Below, one piece after another: positions 18,044-27,746 of a DNA stretch of 64,000 bases. This DNA is from Salinivibrio sharmensis (GTDB lineage Bacteria > Pseudomonadota > Gammaproteobacteria > Enterobacterales > Vibrionaceae): assembly GCF_001995985.1 (NCBI RefSeq), contig NZ_MUFC01000006.1, positions 53,903 to 117,902 of the forward strand, in the 5' to 3' direction. Both the position numbers and the translations under genes were made by a program. Numbering within the stretch: position 1 is the first letter of the stretch; every line of letters begins with the position of its first letter. The notes beneath the pieces were generated by a model, which did not search any database, was not told where the DNA came from, and saw nothing but the letters and a program-made list of their open reading frames with translations.

Positions 18044-19999
18044 ATGAACCCCTACGTTATATTGTGCATTGACCAAGACCCTTTCGTGGTAGAGCAGTTG
18101 TCTCACGACCTCGCGCCGTTTCGTGATGTATTTGATCTTTGCAGCGCAGAGACCCCAGACGACGCCTATGCCATGCTCGACGACTTTGAGGCCAACGAGC
18201 AACAGGTGGCATTGCTTATTTGCCATAACGTTGCTGGCGATAATCATGGTATCGATTTATTGGTCAATGTCGACAACTACTCTGCAAGCCAAGGGACGCG
18301 CACGGTCTTGCTCAGTGAAGCACCGCAATACGATATTATTTTACAGGCGGTGAATGAAGGCCGGCTCAATTATTGTATGCACAAGCCCTGGCGAGCCGAC
18401 GAGATGCAGCGTGTCGCCGAAAAAGAACTCACCACTTACGTATTACGCTATTGCCAACATGATTTACTGCGCTACGCTGAAGTGTTAGATCACCGTACCT
18501 TATTAGATGCCCAAGTTGAGCGCGAGATAAGCCAATTTCAAGCGCAATTGTTAGCACCGGGTGAGACCGACAAAGCGGCAATCGCCGATCGCGTGATTGC
18601 CGGGTTATATGCGTTTTTTGAAGGCAATGATGAAAGCCGCGCATGCCGCACCTACAGTGCCAACCATGTTCTTACCAAAGAAAATCAAGACAATGCATTT
18701 TTGTGGTTTATCACAGATGGCGACGTTGGCCTGTATAAAACGGATGACGAAGGGCAAGAACATCATGTCTCTACCCTTTCTTCCGGCAGCTTGATTGGCA
18801 GTATGTCGTTCGTGACGGGAGACGTTTCTTTCTCTACCGGTCGCACTCTCACTCGGACGCAGGTGATCAAAATCGATCATGCTTTATTCAGTAAAATAAT
18901 GACCAGCCGTTCAGAGCTGTTGCCCTTGTTTATTCAATACCTGTTGCTGCACTTTAATCAACGCTTAAAGCGCAGTATCGATACCGAAATCCAGCTGCAG
19001 CAAACGCTCGCCTCACTGGACGAAGCTAACCGCCAGTTATTAGAAAAAGAAAAGATGGCACTACTGGGGCAACTCGTGGCGGGCGTCGCTCACGAACTCA
19101 ATAACCCAGTGTCAGCGATTTTACGCAACAGTGACGCACTTGCAGACGCCCTAGAGGAAGTGGCAAAAACGCCGTTGACCTCAGCCAGCCGCGAACAAGC
19201 CCTGTCGCTTTTACAGACAAACCGCGAGAGTACCCCCTTATCAACGGCCACGGCTCGAACCTATACCCGCACCTTAAGCGACGTCACCGGGGATAAACGT
19301 ATCGCGCGCGATTTAGTCAACATCGGATTGTATCAGCCTGAAAACATCAAAGAATGGCAACAGCATCTGGGTGAGGGGTTTAATCGCGAACTCACTAACT
19401 GGAAGCAATACGCCCGCTGTGGGCGGTTATTGCGCTCTAATCATGTGTGTGCGGCGCGTATTGCCGATCTAGTCAAAAGCTTACGCACCTATGCCCGTCA
19501 AGACAGTGAACAGCGTCAGCGCACCCGGATTATTGAAAACATTGACGATACCCTTACCTTATTTGAGCATCGACTCAAGCCTCATCAATTGGAAAAGCGC
19601 TACGACTGGGTGCCCGATATTATTGCTCAGCCCTCGGCCTTAGCGCAGGTATGGACTAACTTGATTGCCAATGCCCTTGATGCAATGCCCGACCCTGGCA
19701 CACTGACCGTGACAGTAAAAACACGCAATGACCAAGCCTCTGGCACTATCGAGGTGTCCGTCAGTGATACCGGCATCGGTATGACGCCTGAGCAGCAAGA
19801 AAAAATGTTTGCGTTAAATTACACCACCAAACGCGAAGGCCATTTTGGTCTAGGTATTGGCCTGACCATGTGCCAAACCATTATCCATGAGCATGGGGGT
19901 GATATTCAGGTACACTCGCAGCCAGCTGTCGGTACCACAATGACAGTGACGTTACCGATTAAACTCCCCGCCTCTGCCAGTAAGGAGCCACAACCATGA
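18044..19999 (+). CDS. Pseudo-receiver / cNMP-binding / histidine kinase hybrid
   Basis: The protein is 651 residues from the ATG at 18044, where the receiver fold begins just as in its partner gene; an ATG at 17909 would add 45 unrelated residues. Domain order: receiver-like (1-125), a cyclic-nucleotide-binding-like beta roll (about 190-300), a coiled coil, HisKA with the phospho-acceptor in GVAHELNNP (His350), and a HATPase with NLIANALDAMP, DTGIGM and GLGIGL. In the receiver the Asp expected at 61 is His (ICHNVAG against LCDHIMPG in the partner), although the KPW lysine remains. It is probably a soluble kinase regulated by a ligand or protein and passing phosphate to the next gene's product. 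ATGA overlap with that gene. Confidence 0.87.
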   Translation: MNPYVILCIDQDPFVVEQLSHDLAPFRDVFDLCSAETPDDAYAMLDDFEANEQQVALLICHNVAGDNHGIDLLVNVDNYSASQGTRTVLLSEAPQYDIILQAVNEGRLNYCMHKPWRADEMQRVAEKELTTYVLRYCQHDLLRYAEVLDHRTLLDAQVEREISQFQAQLLAPGETDKAAIADRVIAGLYAFFEGNDESRACRTYSANHVLTKENQDNAFLWFITDGDVGLYKTDDEGQEHHVSTLSSGSLIGSMSFVTGDVSFSTGRTLTRTQVIKIDHALFSKIMTSRSELLPLFIQYLLLHFNQRLKRSIDTEIQLQQTLASLDEANRQLLEKEKMALLGQLVAGVAHELNNPVSAILRNSDALADALEEVAKTPLTSASREQALSLLQTNRESTPLSTATARTYTRTLSDVTGDKRIARDLVNIGLYQPENIKEWQQHLGEGFNRELTNWKQYARCGRLLRSNHVCAARIADLVKSLRTYARQDSEQRQRTRIIENIDDTLTLFEHRLKPHQLEKRYDWVPDIIAQPSALAQVWTNLIANALDAMPDPGTLTVTVKTRNDQASGTIEVSVSDTGIGMTPEQQEKMFALNYTTKREGHFGLGIGLTMCQTIIHEHGGDIQVHSQPAVGTTMTVTLPIKLPASASKEPQP

Positions 20000-20496
20000 G
20001 CCAGTATTTAATCCTATGTGTCGATGATGAGCGTGATGTACTCGATAGCGTGATCGATGACTTGCAAGGCTTTACCGATCACTTCGAGGTAGAAGCGGCA
20101 GAGTCAGTCGCAGAAGCACGAGACGTGATTGCGGAGATGGCCACTGAGGGTACCAAGCTGGCCTTGATTCTGTGTGATCATATTATGCCCGGCGAGCTCG
20201 GGGTGGAATTTTTGATTGAGTTAGCCAATCAGCCAGAGACAGCATCGACGCGCAAAGTGTTACTCACCGGCCAAGCAGGGTTGGAAGATACGGTCTCTGC
20301 AGTTAATCACGCCAGCTTACACTATTACCTCGCCAAGCCTTGGCAAAAAGAGACCTTGGTCAGTGTGGTCACCGATCAGCTCACCAGCTATGTCATCGCC
20401 CACGAAACTAATTTATTTCCGTGGACCAGCGTACTGGACACCCCTAGGATTGTAGAAGCCATCAACCGCAACAAATGGGATATGGGCGCAGAGTAG
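19996..20496 (+). CDS. Single-domain response regulator partner of the upstream kinase
   Basis: The protein is 166 residues: one receiver domain with the acidic pair in CVDDERD, phospho-acceptor Asp61 (LCDHIMPG), Thr in LLTGQAG and Lys in LAKPWQ, then about 40 residues with no recognisable output domain. It overlaps the kinase gene by four bases (ATGA), so cotranscription and translational coupling are very likely. It is alignable residue for residue with the kinase's own N-terminal pseudo-receiver, so one may derive from the other by duplication. Output is presumably by protein-protein contact. Confidence 0.88.
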   Translation: MSQYLILCVDDERDVLDSVIDDLQGFTDHFEVEAAESVAEARDVIAEMATEGTKLALILCDHIMPGELGVEFLIELANQPETASTRKVLLTGQAGLEDTVSAVNHASLHYYLAKPWQKETLVSVVTDQLTSYVIAHETNLFPWTSVLDTPRIVEAINRNKWDMGAE

Positions 20497-20567
20497 TCGC
20501 CAAACCAGTTCATACACACCGATAAGTCAAAAATCGGTAAAAAAGCCTGACTCACGGGCGGATGTGC

Positions 20568-20595
20568 TTGTTTCTGCGCGCAATCGTCTTATAGA
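20568..20595 (+). promoter_or_regulatory. Candidate sigma-70 promoter for the outer-membrane protein gene
   Basis: TTGTTT (20568-20573) and TATAGA (20590-20595) are separated by 16 bp, about 35 bp before the ATG at 20630. The match is moderate and the assignment rests on position. Confidence 0.35.
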
Positions 20596-20629
20596 ATGAT
20601 TTGAACACCAATAACAAGTGGAATTGATA

Positions 20630-21178
20630 ATGCGTAAATCTCTTTTAGCCAGCGCGATTGTCGCCTTGGCTTCTTTCAGCGCCGTGGCCAATGAAGAAGA
20701 CGCCAACCTCACCACCATGAGTAACTTCAGTTATGATTATCTGGAAGGGCGTATCGGTGTCAGCCCGCTTACCTATGGTGCAGGATTTAGCATGTCTATC
20801 CATCCCAACGCGCACGTACGCGTAGAAGCGGACACCGAATTTGATTCCGATTGGGACACGGCTGCTGGGATTGGCTTTCATGCGCCGATTAACAACTGGG
20901 CAGACTTAACCGGTGAGCTACTCGCGCGTGGCGTCAACAAAGAAAACTTCGATAGCGATGTCGGCTTGGAAGTTAACCTAGGCATACGCCAGTGGTTGGG
21001 ACCGCAAGTTGAAGTTGGCGGCGAAATCGGCCTACTTACCGTTGATGACGAAGAAGATACCTTTGGATCTGCCTACGGGCGATTCCATGCCACTGAGCTA
21101 TTCTCACTCGGGGCAGCCTACCGTGTTAACGAGTGGTACGGCGATCAGTTTATGTTTACCACGCGTTTTAAATACTGA
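20630..21178 (+). CDS. Small outer-membrane beta-barrel protein
   Basis: The protein is 182 residues from the ATG at 20630. A signal peptide (MRKSLLASAIVALASFSAVA) is followed by an acidic mature protein of alternating amphipathic strands (VRVEADTEF, VGLEVNLGIRQWLG, VEVGGEIGLL). It ends in RFKY, an aromatic terminus consistent with barrel assembly. It could be an eight-stranded barrel of the YfaZ/OmpW size class; the exact family is not recognised. It is monocistronic, with its own promoter candidate and a terminator at 21252-21271. Confidence 0.7.
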   Translation: MRKSLLASAIVALASFSAVANEEDANLTTMSNFSYDYLEGRIGVSPLTYGAGFSMSIHPNAHVRVEADTEFDSDWDTAAGIGFHAPINNWADLTGELLARGVNKENFDSDVGLEVNLGIRQWLGPQVEVGGEIGLLTVDDEEDTFGSAYGRFHATELFSLGAAYRVNEWYGDQFMFTTRFKY

Positions 21179-21244
21179 TAAGTCCACTCGGTAGTGCATT
21201 GCCATCAAGCAATAGCGCATTGCCGCCAGACGGTGACAGTCAGA

Positions 21245-21276
21245 TCAAAAAAACCCGCATCGCTGCGGGTTTTTAT
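21245..21276. terminator. Bidirectional rho-independent terminator
   Basis: AACCCGCA (21252-21259) and TGCGGGTT (21264-21271) pair around a four-base loop, with an A run on the left and a T run on the right. It can end both the plus-strand outer-membrane gene and the converging minus-strand usp gene. Confidence 0.88.
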
Positions 21277-21298
21277 GTATGTATGCACTCATGCACAA

Positions 21299-22147
21299 CT
21301 AACGAATCAATAGCATAGGCACGGTCGATTCAACCAACAACTTAGTGGTATTGCTCCCCACAAAGAACTGACGCAGTTTTGAGTGCCCATAGGCGCCCAT
21401 CACGATCAATCCAACTTGATTAGCCGCTTGGTAATCTAAAATCGCACGGTGAACGTCACCGGTTAGCTGAGCCTCAACCACATCGACACCCGCCGTTTTC
21501 AAGCGCTCTGCCGCGCGTTTAAACGCTGCCAGCTTTTCTTGCGAGTCTTCTACCATCACCAAGTGACAGGTCATTCCTGCCAACAGCGGGGTGCTCAATG
21601 CTTTTTCCACGAGCTTTTCGCTGATATCGCTGCCATCGAACGCTAATAAGTAGCTTTCAGGTGTTGAAAACTCGCCGTTAGCCACCAAGGTATGCGCTTT
21701 AATCGAGCGCACCACGCTTTCAAGCTGTGAGCCGATTGCCTTGGTATCGTTTTGGTGCAACTCACCGGATTTACCCAAGACTAACACTCGCGTCTGTGGC
21801 TCGATATCAAGCAGGGTTTCCACCAAGTTGCCATGACGCTGCAATTTGCGCACGTCTTCCAGCCCTTTGGCTTTCGCGTCTTCTTCCAGCTCAGACAGCA
21901 AGGCTTTGCCGTGCTTCATGGCTAGCTTAGCGCGCTGCTCATCCAGCTCCACCAGCTCTTGTAATAGTTGTTCACGGCTACCCACACCTAGGTTACCTGA
22001 TAGCTCAGGCTCCGCTTGGTGTGAGGATTTATCCAGCACATGCAAAAGTGTCAAAGGGACAGACAAGCGCTTGGCAGCCCAAACGCTCAAATCTGCAACT
22101 TGCTTTGAATAATGCGGGCCATCTACGCACGCGGTAATTTGTTCCAT
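21299..22147 (-). CDS. Tandem universal stress protein (two UspA domains)
   Basis: The protein is 282 residues with two Usp folds in tandem. The second ends in the nucleotide-site pattern MGAYGHSKLRQFFVGSNTTKLL followed by STVPMLLIR; the first has the weaker LVLGKSGE equivalent. By family knowledge it is a cytoplasmic ATP-binding stress or energy-state protein. It lies 11 bp behind the SulP transporter gene and has a good ribosome-binding site (GGAGACCGACC-ATG), so the two form an operon, a common pairing in which Usp may regulate the carrier. Confidence 0.9.
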   Translation of the reverse strand: MEQITACVDGPHYSKQVADLSVWAAKRLSVPLTLLHVLDKSSHQAEPELSGNLGVGSREQLLQELVELDEQRAKLAMKHGKALLSELEEDAKAKGLEDVRKLQRHGNLVETLLDIEPQTRVLVLGKSGELHQNDTKAIGSQLESVVRSIKAHTLVANGEFSTPESYLLAFDGSDISEKLVEKALSTPLLAGMTCHLVMVEDSQEKLAAFKRAAERLKTAGVDVVEAQLTGDVHRAILDYQAANQVGLIVMGAYGHSKLRQFFVGSNTTKLLVESTVPMLLIR

Positions 22148-22158
22148 GGTCGGTCTCC

Positions 22159-23673
22159 TTAGTGGCCACCCATCATTTTTTCTACTTCTTCTGGCTTATC
22201 GTGCACACCGAATTTATCGACGATGGTCGCCGTCGCATCATTCATGCCGACGATATTCACCTCGGTACCCTCACGACGGAATTTAATAACCACCTTATCA
22301 AGGACAGACACGGAGGTAATATCCCAAAAGTGCGCTGCAGAGAGATCGATGGTGACACGCTCCAACGCTTCTTTGAAGTCAAACGATGATAAAAATTGAT
22401 CTGACGAGGCAAAAAAGACCTGGCCAACAACACGATAGGTACGTGCGTCGCCATTGTCCTCTGGCTCGCTTTTCACCACCATAAAGCGACCAATCTTATT
22501 GGCAAAGAACAAGGCCGCGAGTAACACCCCAACCAGAACCCCGATCGCAAGGTTGTGGGTGAAGACCACTACCACCACGGTCGAGACCATCACGATATTA
22601 GTCGATAGTGGGTGTGATTTCAGGTTAACCACTGATTCCCAAGAGAAGGTACCGATAGACACCATGATCATTACCGCCACCAGTGCGGCCATCGGGATTT
22701 GGCTGATCCAATCACTGAGGAACACCACCATAATCAGCAATAGCACGCCGGCGAACAAGGTAGAGAGGCGTCCACGTCCACCGGATTTTATGTTAATGAC
22801 CGACTGACCAATCATCGCACAACCGGCCATACCGCCTAAGAAACCGGTGGCGATGTTGGCAATACCTTGACCTTTACACTCACGGTTTTTCTCACTGTCC
22901 GTGTCGGTCAGATCATCGACGATAGTGGCTGTCATCATTGACTCGAGCAAACCCACCACGGCAAGGGCCGCAGAATAAGGGAAGATAATCGCCAAGGTAT
23001 CAACGTTTAACGGCACATCCGGCCATAAGAATACTGGCAAGGTATCAGGCAGTTCACCCATATCACCGACGGTACGCAAGTCGAGGTTATACGCCATCGC
23101 AATACCGGTTAGGATAAGAATGCACATCAATGGAGAGGGAAGCACTTTGCCAATGCGCGGTACGTAAGGGAAAAGATAGATAATCGCGAGCCCCGCCGCC
23201 GTCATCGGATACACATGCCACATTATTTCGTTGTCGCGGATGATTTCCGGACCAATGAGCTCTGGCAACTGCGCCATAAAGATCAGGATCGCGAGCGCGT
23301 TGACAAACCCAGTTACCACTGAGCGAGAAACAAAACGCATCAGGTTACCGAGTTTTAAATAACCGGCCGCTATTTGCAGTATCCCGGTTAGCACAGTCGC
23401 CGCCAATAGGTACTCAAGCCCATGCTCTTTCACCAAGGTCACCATCAACAACGCCATCGCACCCGTTGCGGCGGAAATCATGCCTGGACGGCCACCCACA
23501 AAGGCAATGATCACAGCGATACTGAAGGAGGCGTAAAGCCCGACTTTCGGATCCACACCGGCAATAATCGAGAAGGCAATCGCTTCTGGGATCAAGGCCA
23601 ATGCTACAACGATACCCGCAAGAATATCGCCACGTACATTGGAGAACCAATCACGCTGAATTCTATCTATCAT
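22159..23673 (-). CDS. SulP-family anion transporter with STAS domain
   Basis: The protein is 504 residues. The SulP membrane domain has about 12-14 helices (start [22 protein letters not shown], then [20 protein letters not shown]). A C-terminal STAS domain (about 410-500) contains [23 protein letters not shown]. Family members carry sulfate, bicarbonate or dicarboxylates, often with sodium or protons. The short loops and compact STAS recall BicA/DauA-type carriers, but the substrate cannot be fixed from the sequence. First gene of a two-gene operon with the tandem Usp. Confidence 0.9.
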   Translation of the reverse strand: MIDRIQRDWFSNVRGDILAGIVVALALIPEAIAFSIIAGVDPKVGLYASFSIAVIIAFVGGRPGMISAATGAMALLMVTLVKEHGLEYLLAATVLTGILQIAAGYLKLGNLMRFVSRSVVTGFVNALAILIFMAQLPELIGPEIIRDNEIMWHVYPMTAAGLAIIYLFPYVPRIGKVLPSPLMCILILTGIAMAYNLDLRTVGDMGELPDTLPVFLWPDVPLNVDTLAIIFPYSAALAVVGLLESMMTATIVDDLTDTDSEKNRECKGQGIANIATGFLGGMAGCAMIGQSVINIKSGGRGRLSTLFAGVLLLIMVVFLSDWISQIPMAALVAVMIMVSIGTFSWESVVNLKSHPLSTNIVMVSTVVVVVFTHNLAIGVLVGVLLAALFFANKIGRFMVVKSEPEDNGDARTYRVVGQVFFASSDQFLSSFDFKEALERVTIDLSAAHFWDITSVSVLDKVVIKFRREGTEVNIVGMNDATATIVDKFGVHDKPEEVEKMMGGH

Positions 23674-23949
23674 GAACGTCTCTACAAAATTGGGTTAAAA
23701 AAGGTGTCGCGCTCATTTCAGGCCTGATTTCACCTGAAAATCAAAACGCGTGATCCTAGTCACTTATTGACCAAGCGTCAACTCCCCTTTTTTTGTCCAA
23801 TAACGACTTAATTCTTATAAATCAGATGCTTAATTTGTAATTGTGATATTTTTAGCACAGATTTATTTCATTCTTTTCGCCAACCCTTTTTTCGTTTGTT
23901 TTTGCATCAGGCAAAATTGGCTTTTGCACATTAGGCATAGCGCTACGCC
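23674..23949. other. Intergenic region upstream of the SulP-usp operon
   Basis: About 275 bp, AT-rich in its right half, which should hold the SulP promoter and the 3' end of the MFS transcript. I see no convincing hairpin terminator, operator or small gene. Confidence 0.4.
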
Positions 23950-25155
23950 TTATATACGTGGATACACGGGCACCAGCAGCACGGTAAAGGAAAGAATCAA
24001 CCCAATGAGTGCATAAATCAGTTGGTTAAGCGTCCAGCCAATATCGATCACGATACCGAACACCCAAGGTGCCAATGCGGTGGAGAGGATCATCATGCCA
24101 GTCACCAAAGACCGAATGGCACCAATATGCGAGACCCCGTACATTTCCGCCCATAAGGTATTAATCACAGGATTGGTTGCACCAATCGCTAAACCGAAAA
24201 GGCACATAAAAAGCGGTGCCGCAAGGGTATGATCAATGTTAGCTATCACCATTAGCCCAAGTAGCAGTGGAATGGGGATTAAGATAAGTACATTTCGCGA
24301 ACGATATTTATCAATCAAGCTGCCTGATATCACTGAGCTTAGCCAATGCACGGCGCCGTAAAATACGAAACTGCCCGCTAATACGCCCGGCGTCCACCGT
24401 TTCGCTTCCAGGATAAAGTCCTGTTGGATAAAGACGCCGGTCACCAGAAACGGCGTCACCAAAGCTATCGGTATGATCATCCAAAACCGCCAGTCGCGAA
24501 CAACTTGACGCCGACTCGCATCGCTGGCGTGGTTTTGATTGTCTGCGTCAATACGGGTCCGCTTAAGGTCTGCTTTTCTGACTAGCCATAACACCAGTGG
24601 TAAAAACACCACTAACAGGGTGGCACCAATGAATAACCAGCTTTCTCGCCAGCCCAAAAACGCGATTAAGCCAATGACGATTGAGGGTAAAACCACCTCG
24701 CCAATGGCAACACCACTGCCGACCAAGCTAATGGCTTTACCTTTATCCTGCTGCGCACGCTTAATCACAGTGGCTTGCGCGATGTGAGGTAAAAAACCTT
24801 GTCCACAAAAGCGCAGTAAGAAGAAAACTAGCAGCAGCCCTACCACACTATCAACGGCATACATCAACGCACACGCGATCATCAGTAACATGGTAAAAAA
24901 GAGCAGTAATTTGTCGATCCGCACCCGATCCACCACACCACCAAAGCTAATCACCAACACGCTACTGGTCATAGTCGCAATGGCATAAATCCCGCCGTAG
25001 GTCGCATCACTCAACAACAGCGCATCTTTAATACTGCTGCCATACCAACTGATGAAAAACGATTGACCGATGTTGCCAAAAAAGATCGATAAAAAGCCAA
25101 AGGCAATTAACGGCCATTGGTGCTTAATTAATGTCACATACGATCGCGCTAGCAT
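23950..25155 (-). CDS. MFS transporter (monocarboxylate/OFA-like)
   Basis: The protein is 401 residues with 12 membrane helices; the ATG at 25155 has GGAGG three bases upstream. It has the MFS loop GGVVDRVRIDKLL after helix 2, a central cytoplasmic loop (KADLKRTRIDADNQNHASDASRR), and the two-bundle layout. The overall feel is of the oxalate/formate or monocarboxylate branch, but I cannot assign a substrate. No regulator lies adjacent. Confidence 0.82.
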   Translation of the reverse strand: MLARSYVTLIKHQWPLIAFGFLSIFFGNIGQSFFISWYGSSIKDALLLSDATYGGIYAIATMTSSVLVISFGGVVDRVRIDKLLLFFTMLLMIACALMYAVDSVVGLLLVFFLLRFCGQGFLPHIAQATVIKRAQQDKGKAISLVGSGVAIGEVVLPSIVIGLIAFLGWRESWLFIGATLLVVFLPLVLWLVRKADLKRTRIDADNQNHASDASRRQVVRDWRFWMIIPIALVTPFLVTGVFIQQDFILEAKRWTPGVLAGSFVFYGAVHWLSSVISGSLIDKYRSRNVLILIPIPLLLGLMVIANIDHTLAAPLFMCLFGLAIGATNPVINTLWAEMYGVSHIGAIRSLVTGMMILSTALAPWVFGIVIDIGWTLNQLIYALIGLILSFTVLLVPVYPRI

Positions 25156-25444
25156 ACGCCTCCATTACCCCCTGTCATTTCACCTTGAAGCGTCACATAT
25201 CAACACGCCCTTCAAGGGCTTATTTAACGCATGGGGGATATCATTCCATGAAAATTGACTATGACATGCCTGCACGGAAGAAGAAATGAAACCCGATCTG
25301 CTTGCGTCGGTTTTGTGATGCCTTTTAATCCATGTTGGCGATGAATCAATCGCTTATTCATGTTTTCACCGCTTACTGACACACAAACGGGCTGAGATGC
25401 GCTAGGCTTTGCGCCCTCTCAATATCACAGACAATAACAACAAT
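25156..25444. other. Divergent intergenic region
   Basis: About 290 bp between two divergent genes. It contains a short dyad GCCCTT-C-AAGGGC near 25208. No small gene with a ribosome-binding site was found, and no known riboswitch pattern is apparent. Confidence 0.35.
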
Positions 25445-26467
25445 ATGAACCCAGTCATGTCAGCGCCAACCAAGATGGCGTTACGCTTCCCCAAAGGGCG
25501 ATTCGCCATGTTAAGTGTGTACAGCTTTACCGGCGCCGCCATTGTGGCTTCTACCATTTTTTCCCTGCTGCTTTTTTTATCCCTTGACGATAACCCGCTG
25601 ATGCAGTGGTTGTTCGGGGCACTGGCAGTGATTTTTGAAGCGGGTAAGTTTTATGCATGGTACGAATTTGGTGAGCGCCGGGCGCACGGCAACTATGTGG
25701 GCGCCCTGTCAGCCTTGGCTTTTTATCTCATTTTGGCCTTAATCTCGATTGGCGGCAGTATTGGCGGCATCAATAGTGCCACCAATGCCGCGCAAAGTGA
25801 GCAGCGCCAAGCCCAAGCGCAGATTGACGCTTATAACCGGCAAATCAACGCCATCGAGCAACAAATCACATTGAACAATCAAGCCGCTGAGCGTTATATC
25901 GAATTGGATAGAATTGCGACTGGCGTGGCACGACTACAAAAAGAAAACAACCAATTACGCAAAGAGCAACAGCAGCTCGCGTTAGAGCGCGATAGCTTAC
26001 CCGCGGTGGCACAGGGATCCATCTTGGGGTTGATTAGCAATCTTGCGAACACCTTGGGCGTCAGTGCCGATCAGGCCCAATCTTGGCTGGTGATTTTTCT
26101 CTCTGTGTTGCTCGATGTATTCGCCGCTTTCTTTGTCGGCGTGATTGGTGAAGAGCAGCGTTTCCGCCATTGGTATCGTCACCCACATGCCACACCCCCT
26201 ACGCCTGTGAACACCAAGGCGTCTTCTCGTGTTAATGAGATAAACACGGAATCCACAACGCCTTCAGAGGTTCCTAACGAGGATGTAGATTCGCCTTATG
26301 CCGATATCAAAGCCGCGTTAGCCGCCAAAACGTTACGTTGTAGCAAGAAAGCCGTGATGGCGGAGTATGCACTCAGCCAAGAGGCCGTCGATACCCTATT
26401 TACCCACTTACAACAACAGGGATTGGTCGCCAAAAAGCCGAACCACCATTATCACTGGGTGGGTTAA
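25445..26467 (+). CDS. Four-helix membrane protein with long coiled coil and C-terminal winged-helix-like domain
   Basis: The protein is 340 residues from the ATG at 25445; an upstream TTG would add 12. Three hydrophobic helices lie in the first 110 residues. A coiled coil (about 120-195, rich in Q/E/R: AQAQIDAYNRQINAIEQQI) is followed by a fourth helix (VIFLSVLLDVFAAFFVGVI). After a Thr/Pro linker, the C-terminal 60 residues look like a winged helix (CSKKAVMAEYALSQEAVDTLFTHLQQQGLVAKK). The family is not recognised. The layout suggests a membrane-tethered DNA- or protein-binding device. Its stop overlaps the convergent gene by four bases. Confidence 0.65.
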   Translation: MNPVMSAPTKMALRFPKGRFAMLSVYSFTGAAIVASTIFSLLLFLSLDDNPLMQWLFGALAVIFEAGKFYAWYEFGERRAHGNYVGALSALAFYLILALISIGGSIGGINSATNAAQSEQRQAQAQIDAYNRQINAIEQQITLNNQAAERYIELDRIATGVARLQKENNQLRKEQQQLALERDSLPAVAQGSILGLISNLANTLGVSADQAQSWLVIFLSVLLDVFAAFFVGVIGEEQRFRHWYRHPHATPPTPVNTKASSRVNEINTESTTPSEVPNEDVDSPYADIKAALAAKTLRCSKKAVMAEYALSQEAVDTLFTHLQQQGLVAKKPNHHYHWVG

Positions 26468-26841
26468 GCCAACAGCGTCAATATACCGCTGAGTATCATG
26501 GCGGGAAGCCCACTTAAAAACAGCCACAGTCCGAGCTTGTCATCGGGCTGTGACGATGAATCGAGCACCATCGCGTGCTGTTGAGCCGTGAGCGCCCGCC
26601 GTGTCAGTGAATCACGGTACCAATAGCGGCTTTTGTGACGACTGTACGTCACAAGCCCCGCCGCCGACCAAACGAGCCCCCCGACGTAGAATGCACCATC
26701 CCCAAACGTCGTCAATGTGACCCATCCCACCTGCCATGCACCAACCACAGCGGCACTGGCTATTGCCGTTGACACTAACCAAACATAGAGAAAATGCACG
26801 CTTGGCGATGTTGATCCCCTCAGGTGATACGGTGCTTTCAT
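26464..26841 (-). CDS. Small membrane protein, unknown
   Basis: The protein is 125 residues from the ATG at 26841, preceded by AAAGGAAA with good spacing; a longer frame upstream lacks such a site. Two hydrophobic helices lie near the N-terminus, a basic loop with HKSRYWYRDSLTRRAL follows, and a third helix is C-terminal (LWLFLSGLPAMILSGILTLL). The family is not recognised. Convergent with, and overlapping by four bases, the coiled-coil membrane protein gene. Confidence 0.6.
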   Translation of the reverse strand: MKAPYHLRGSTSPSVHFLYVWLVSTAIASAAVVGAWQVGWVTLTTFGDGAFYVGGLVWSAAGLVTYSRHKSRYWYRDSLTRRALTAQQHAMVLDSSSQPDDKLGLWLFLSGLPAMILSGILTLLA

Positions 26842-27023
26842 CGTGTTTCCTTTCTGTGTCTTAGCGAGCCACACTGGCTGTTGATAATCCCATCTCTTTG
26901 CGGCATGGCGGTGATGTGATACAAACATCTTGTAAGTTTGTTAATCAGTACGTTACCTGACCTTTTAGCACCTTACCGATAAAAACAATTTATAACCAAG
27001 CAAATACAACAAAAAGGTGATCT

Positions 27024-27746
27024 ATGCATAAGGCTGCACAAGGGGTGCATGCGCCTGAGGCATCACTATGGCGCGCATTGGGCGATGTTAGTCCGCTGTG
27101 CCTCGCCGTCCTGCCCTGGGGGATACTCTGCGGTTCATTAGGGCTGCAAATGGGATTCAGTGCGCTGCAAACACAAGCCATGTCCTTACTGGTTTTTGCA
27201 GGGGCGGTGCAATTGTCTGGCACCATGATGGTGGGCAATGCGGCGGGTTTACCGGCGGTACTCGGTTCTACACTGGTGATTAGCGCACGGCACCTTCTCT
27301 ATGGTGCCCACTTTCGTCAATACATTACTCCCTTGCCACTTAAATGGCGTCTCGGCCTCGGCTTTTTACTGACCGATGAAATGTATGCGCTTTCAACCGC
27401 ACACACCAGCAAGCAAGGAAGATTTTCTAAACACTACGCCCTGTATACGGGCGCCGCGTTTTATATCGGTTGGAACCTTGCCACCTTGGCAGGGATCCTC
27501 GCCGGTTCTCAACTGAAAGCCTTGGAAGCCATCGGGCTCGACTTTGCCATTGCAGCCACCTTTATCGCCCTGACCGTGCCCAGTATAAAAACTCGCCCCG
27601 TGCTACTTTGTGCCTTGGCGAGCGGTGTCAGTATGCTGCTATTCACCTATTACCACCTCCCCAATGCGTTAATCTTTGCAACCGGCGTAGGTATGGTCGC
27701 GGGGCTAATGGCTGAGTCGCTACCGACACGGAGGGCAGCAACATGA
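27024..27746 (+). CDS. azlC: AzlC-family branched-chain amino acid exporter subunit
   Basis: The protein is 240 residues; AAAGGTGATCT precedes the ATG. It shows the AzlC pattern: VLPWGILCGSLGLQMGFS, then AGAVQLSGTMMVGNAAGLPAVLGSTLVISARHLLYGAH and LTDEMYALS. The AzlC/YgaZ large subunit works with the AzlD/YgaH small subunit to export branched-chain amino acids. It overlaps azlD by four bases (ATGA), as is usual, so loss of azlD should compromise the pump. Confidence 0.92.
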   Translation: MHKAAQGVHAPEASLWRALGDVSPLCLAVLPWGILCGSLGLQMGFSALQTQAMSLLVFAGAVQLSGTMMVGNAAGLPAVLGSTLVISARHLLYGAHFRQYITPLPLKWRLGLGFLLTDEMYALSTAHTSKQGRFSKHYALYTGAAFYIGWNLATLAGILAGSQLKALEAIGLDFAIAATFIALTVPSIKTRPVLLCALASGVSMLLFTYYHLPNALIFATGVGMVAGLMAESLPTRRAAT

